Shown here piece after piece: positions 23,850-24,159 of a DNA stretch of 24,159 nucleotides. How positions within the stretch are numbered: position 1 is the first letter of the stretch; every line of letters begins with the position of its first letter. The DNA lies in contig DAOVKT010000021.1 of NCBI GenBank assembly GCA_030631625.1, positions 1-24,159 on the forward strand. Reading direction: 5' to 3'. A program made the position numbers and the translations under genes. The DNA is from JAGLTZ01 sp023135015. Its GTDB lineage: Bacteria; Blakebacterota; Blakebacteria; Blakebacterales; Blakebacteraceae. The notes under the pieces are model-generated. The model was given only the letters and a program-made list of their open reading frames with translations. It did no database searches and was not told the DNA's origin.

Positions 23850-24159
23850 ATGGCCCCACCTGGCAGGCAGGAACAATCAATCAGGGTTGCGGTCGCTGAT
23901 GTTAAGGAGCAACCTCGCAGAGCATTGAAAGCCTTCCTGTCGACTTTTCAGGACATAGAGGTGATCGCCGAAGCGGCCACCGCCCATGATGCCGTAACAA
24001 TGGCGGGGGAAAGTCATCCCGAGGTGATTATCATGTGCGACCTCTTGCCGGCAGAGAGCAGCATTGAAGCTACTATGCAGATCAAGCAGCGCTGGCCGGA
24101 AATCGTGGTACTTGTGATGACGTTGCATGAAGAATTCACCCATGAGGCCGAAGCTGCCG
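23850..24159 (+). CDS. Atypical receiver protein lacking the phosphoacceptor Asp, truncated at window edge
   Basis: The frame is open to the end of the window. It starts at ATG 23850, with GGAG at 23840-23843; ATG 23838 is possible but has no ribosome-binding site. The 103 visible residues align without gaps to the receiver of the preceding regulator over the first ~68 residues: IRVAVADVKEQPRRALKAFL against ITVLIVDDHAIVRKGIRTFL, and VIIMCDLLPAESSIEAT against VILMDLMMPEMNGIEAT. The Asp58 position is therefore Cys63, with an Asp just after it, and the second acidic-pocket residue is Val18. The switch Thr (VLVMTLHEE) remains. The protein is probably a NarL-like regulator with a receiver that cannot be phosphorylated in the usual way. 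The C-terminal part, including any HTH and the conserved Lys, is outside the window. Confidence 0.8.
   Translation, partial: MAPPGRQEQSIRVAVADVKEQPRRALKAFLSTFQDIEVIAEAATAHDAVTMAGESHPEVIIMCDLLPAESSIEATMQIKQRWPEIVVLVMTLHEEFTHEAEAA

Overview
The window looks like chromosomal DNA from a Gram-negative, mostly GC-rich bacterium. An outer membrane is implied by a TonB-dependent receptor and by a lipoprotein-type glycosidase. The fusion of a PknB-like kinase, a TolB-like domain and TPRs, together with GH20 and GH116 glycosidases, PAS-rich hybrid kinases and a Bacteroidetes-style receptor with an N-terminal carboxypeptidase-regulatory domain, suggests a Gemmatimonadota or FCB-type lineage, possibly an uncultured candidate phylum. 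That placement is inference. No rRNA, tRNA, CRISPR array or intact insertion sequence was seen.

Layout. At 2-349 is the C-terminal tail of a GH20-type beta-hexosaminidase. From about 350 to 1975 the DNA is visibly richer in A+T and carries a two-gene MNT/HEPN toxin-antitoxin-like module behind an array of 20-bp-phased repeats that overlaps a TATAAT box. Positions 1976-4743 hold a small exported His/Cys protein and a TonB-dependent receptor. On the minus strand, 10487 down to 4830 is a run of five genes: an intact KASIII ketosynthase, a second KASIII with a degenerate active site, a TrmO/TsaA-family tRNA methyltransferase, an ICMT-like membrane methyltransferase, and a Ser/Thr kinase-TolB-TPR protein. 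A 166-bp foldback element sits just upstream of this run.

Positions 10914-11901 carry a DUF1847 Cys-rich protein facing a CxxC redox-disulfide protein of the DUF1858 type. Positions 12011-15915 carry a GH116 lipoprotein facing a MATE transporter. Positions 16176-19887 carry a D-2-hydroxyacid dehydrogenase followed by a four-PAS hybrid histidine kinase. Positions 20043-21295 carry an MFS transporter broken by one frameshift at a G run. Positions 21512-23725 encode a NarL-type histidine kinase/response regulator pair, followed at 23850 by the start of a receiver protein in which Cys replaces the phosphoacceptor Asp.

Functionally, most of the window is signalling (Ser/Thr kinase, two histidine kinases, a response regulator and an atypical receiver) mixed with carbohydrate turnover and transport. 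The best candidates for something undescribed are the unequal ketosynthase pair with its neighbouring methyltransferase, the phased-operator MNT/HEPN module, and the Asp-less receiver placed after a complete two-component pair.
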